14,721 bases of DNA, from NCBI GenBank assembly GCA_011390435.1, contig JAABSK010000048.1, positions 1-14,721 of the forward strand, in the 5' to 3' direction. Made by a program: the position numbers and the translations under genes. A model generated the notes under the pieces. It was given only the letters and a program-made list of their open reading frames with translations, was not told where the DNA came from and ran no database searches. Positions 14,619 to 14,721 of the stretch are shown here, one piece after another (position 1 is the stretch's first letter; every line of letters starts with the position of its first letter). Origin of the DNA: Desulfobacteraceae bacterium. GTDB lineage: Bacteria > Desulfobacterota > Desulfobacteria > Desulfobacterales > Desulfobacteraceae.

Positions 14619-14721
14619 GCCTGACGCCTGTAATCGATCTGATTCATAACCTGGCCCTGCTGGTGTCCGCTGCTGTGCTGTTTGATCTTGTCACCACCCG
14701 CTGGAACATTCTGAGTCTTTT
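14615..14721 (+). CDS. N-terminus of a multi-TM sensor (5TM-LYT-like), partial
   Basis: Only 35 codons are present before the window ends. The product starts MSLTPVIDLIHNLALLVSAA and continues VLFDLVTTRWNIL: a hydrophobic first TM helix preceded by an LIHNLALL motif that resembles the N-terminus of 5TM-5TMR_LYT (LytS-like) membrane sensors. These are usually joined to PAS, GGDEF or histidine kinase domains. AGGAGGT (14600-14606) is 8 nt before the ATG, and the start overlaps the receiver stop as ATGA, so it belongs to the same operon. The output domain cannot be known from this window. Confidence 0.6.
   Translation, partial: MSLTPVIDLIHNLALLVSAAVLFDLVTTRWNILSL

Overview
The window looks like chromosomal DNA of an anaerobic deltaproteobacterium (Desulfobacterota), most likely a sulfate reducer of the Desulfobacteraceae type. 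The reasons are the pairing of a glutaconyl-CoA decarboxylase alpha subunit with a glutaryl-CoA dehydrogenase of the non-decarboxylating type, the PrmA, STAS-MlaE and MCE gene style, and a large set of signalling sensors. This assignment is inferred from gene content; no rRNA or other marker gene is present. I see no tRNA, rRNA, insertion sequence, phage gene or CRISPR array.

Left part (1-4084), acyl-CoA catabolism. gcdA runs leftward off the window edge (partial, 304 codons). It is divergent from a free-standing 71-residue biotin carrier protein. A PHP-domain phosphoesterase follows on the minus strand. It is divergent from an IclR-type regulator, which is followed after 16 bp by a glutaryl-CoA dehydrogenase. 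Together the genes describe glutaryl-CoA -> glutaconyl-CoA (dehydrogenase, electrons probably to ETF) -> crotonyl-CoA + CO2 (biotin-dependent decarboxylase), a lower pathway of benzoyl-CoA or glutarate degradation. The membrane subunit GcdB is not in the window.

Middle (4078-5138). A divergent PrmA-family methyltransferase converges on the dehydrogenase gene with an 8-bp gap and a compact hairpin over the two stop codons. An AT-rich 209-bp region then carries divergent promoter-like elements and a perfect 12-bp palindrome.

Right part (5139-14721) is one uninterrupted, same-strand, tightly coupled run of ten genes: cheW, a chemoreceptor with a periplasmic CZB-like zinc site and a C-terminal pentapeptide tether, prmA, a four-gene MCE/Mla-type lipid transporter (STAS-permease fusion, ATPase, MCE protein, auxiliary lipoprotein), a periplasmic-binding-domain sensor histidine kinase, a stand-alone receiver protein, and the start of a multi-TM (5TM-LYT-like) sensor cut by the window edge. 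Most junctions overlap by 1-16 bp; the largest gap is 15 bp. The combination of chemosensing, outer-membrane lipid trafficking and two-component signalling in one apparent transcription unit is the most unusual architecture here.

All three divergent promoter regions (about 1006-1055, 2011-2079, 4960-5009) can be read as back-to-back -10 hexamers that share bases, each with an inverted repeat within or beside it. No tools were run; family assignments rest on motif recognition and remembered family sequences.
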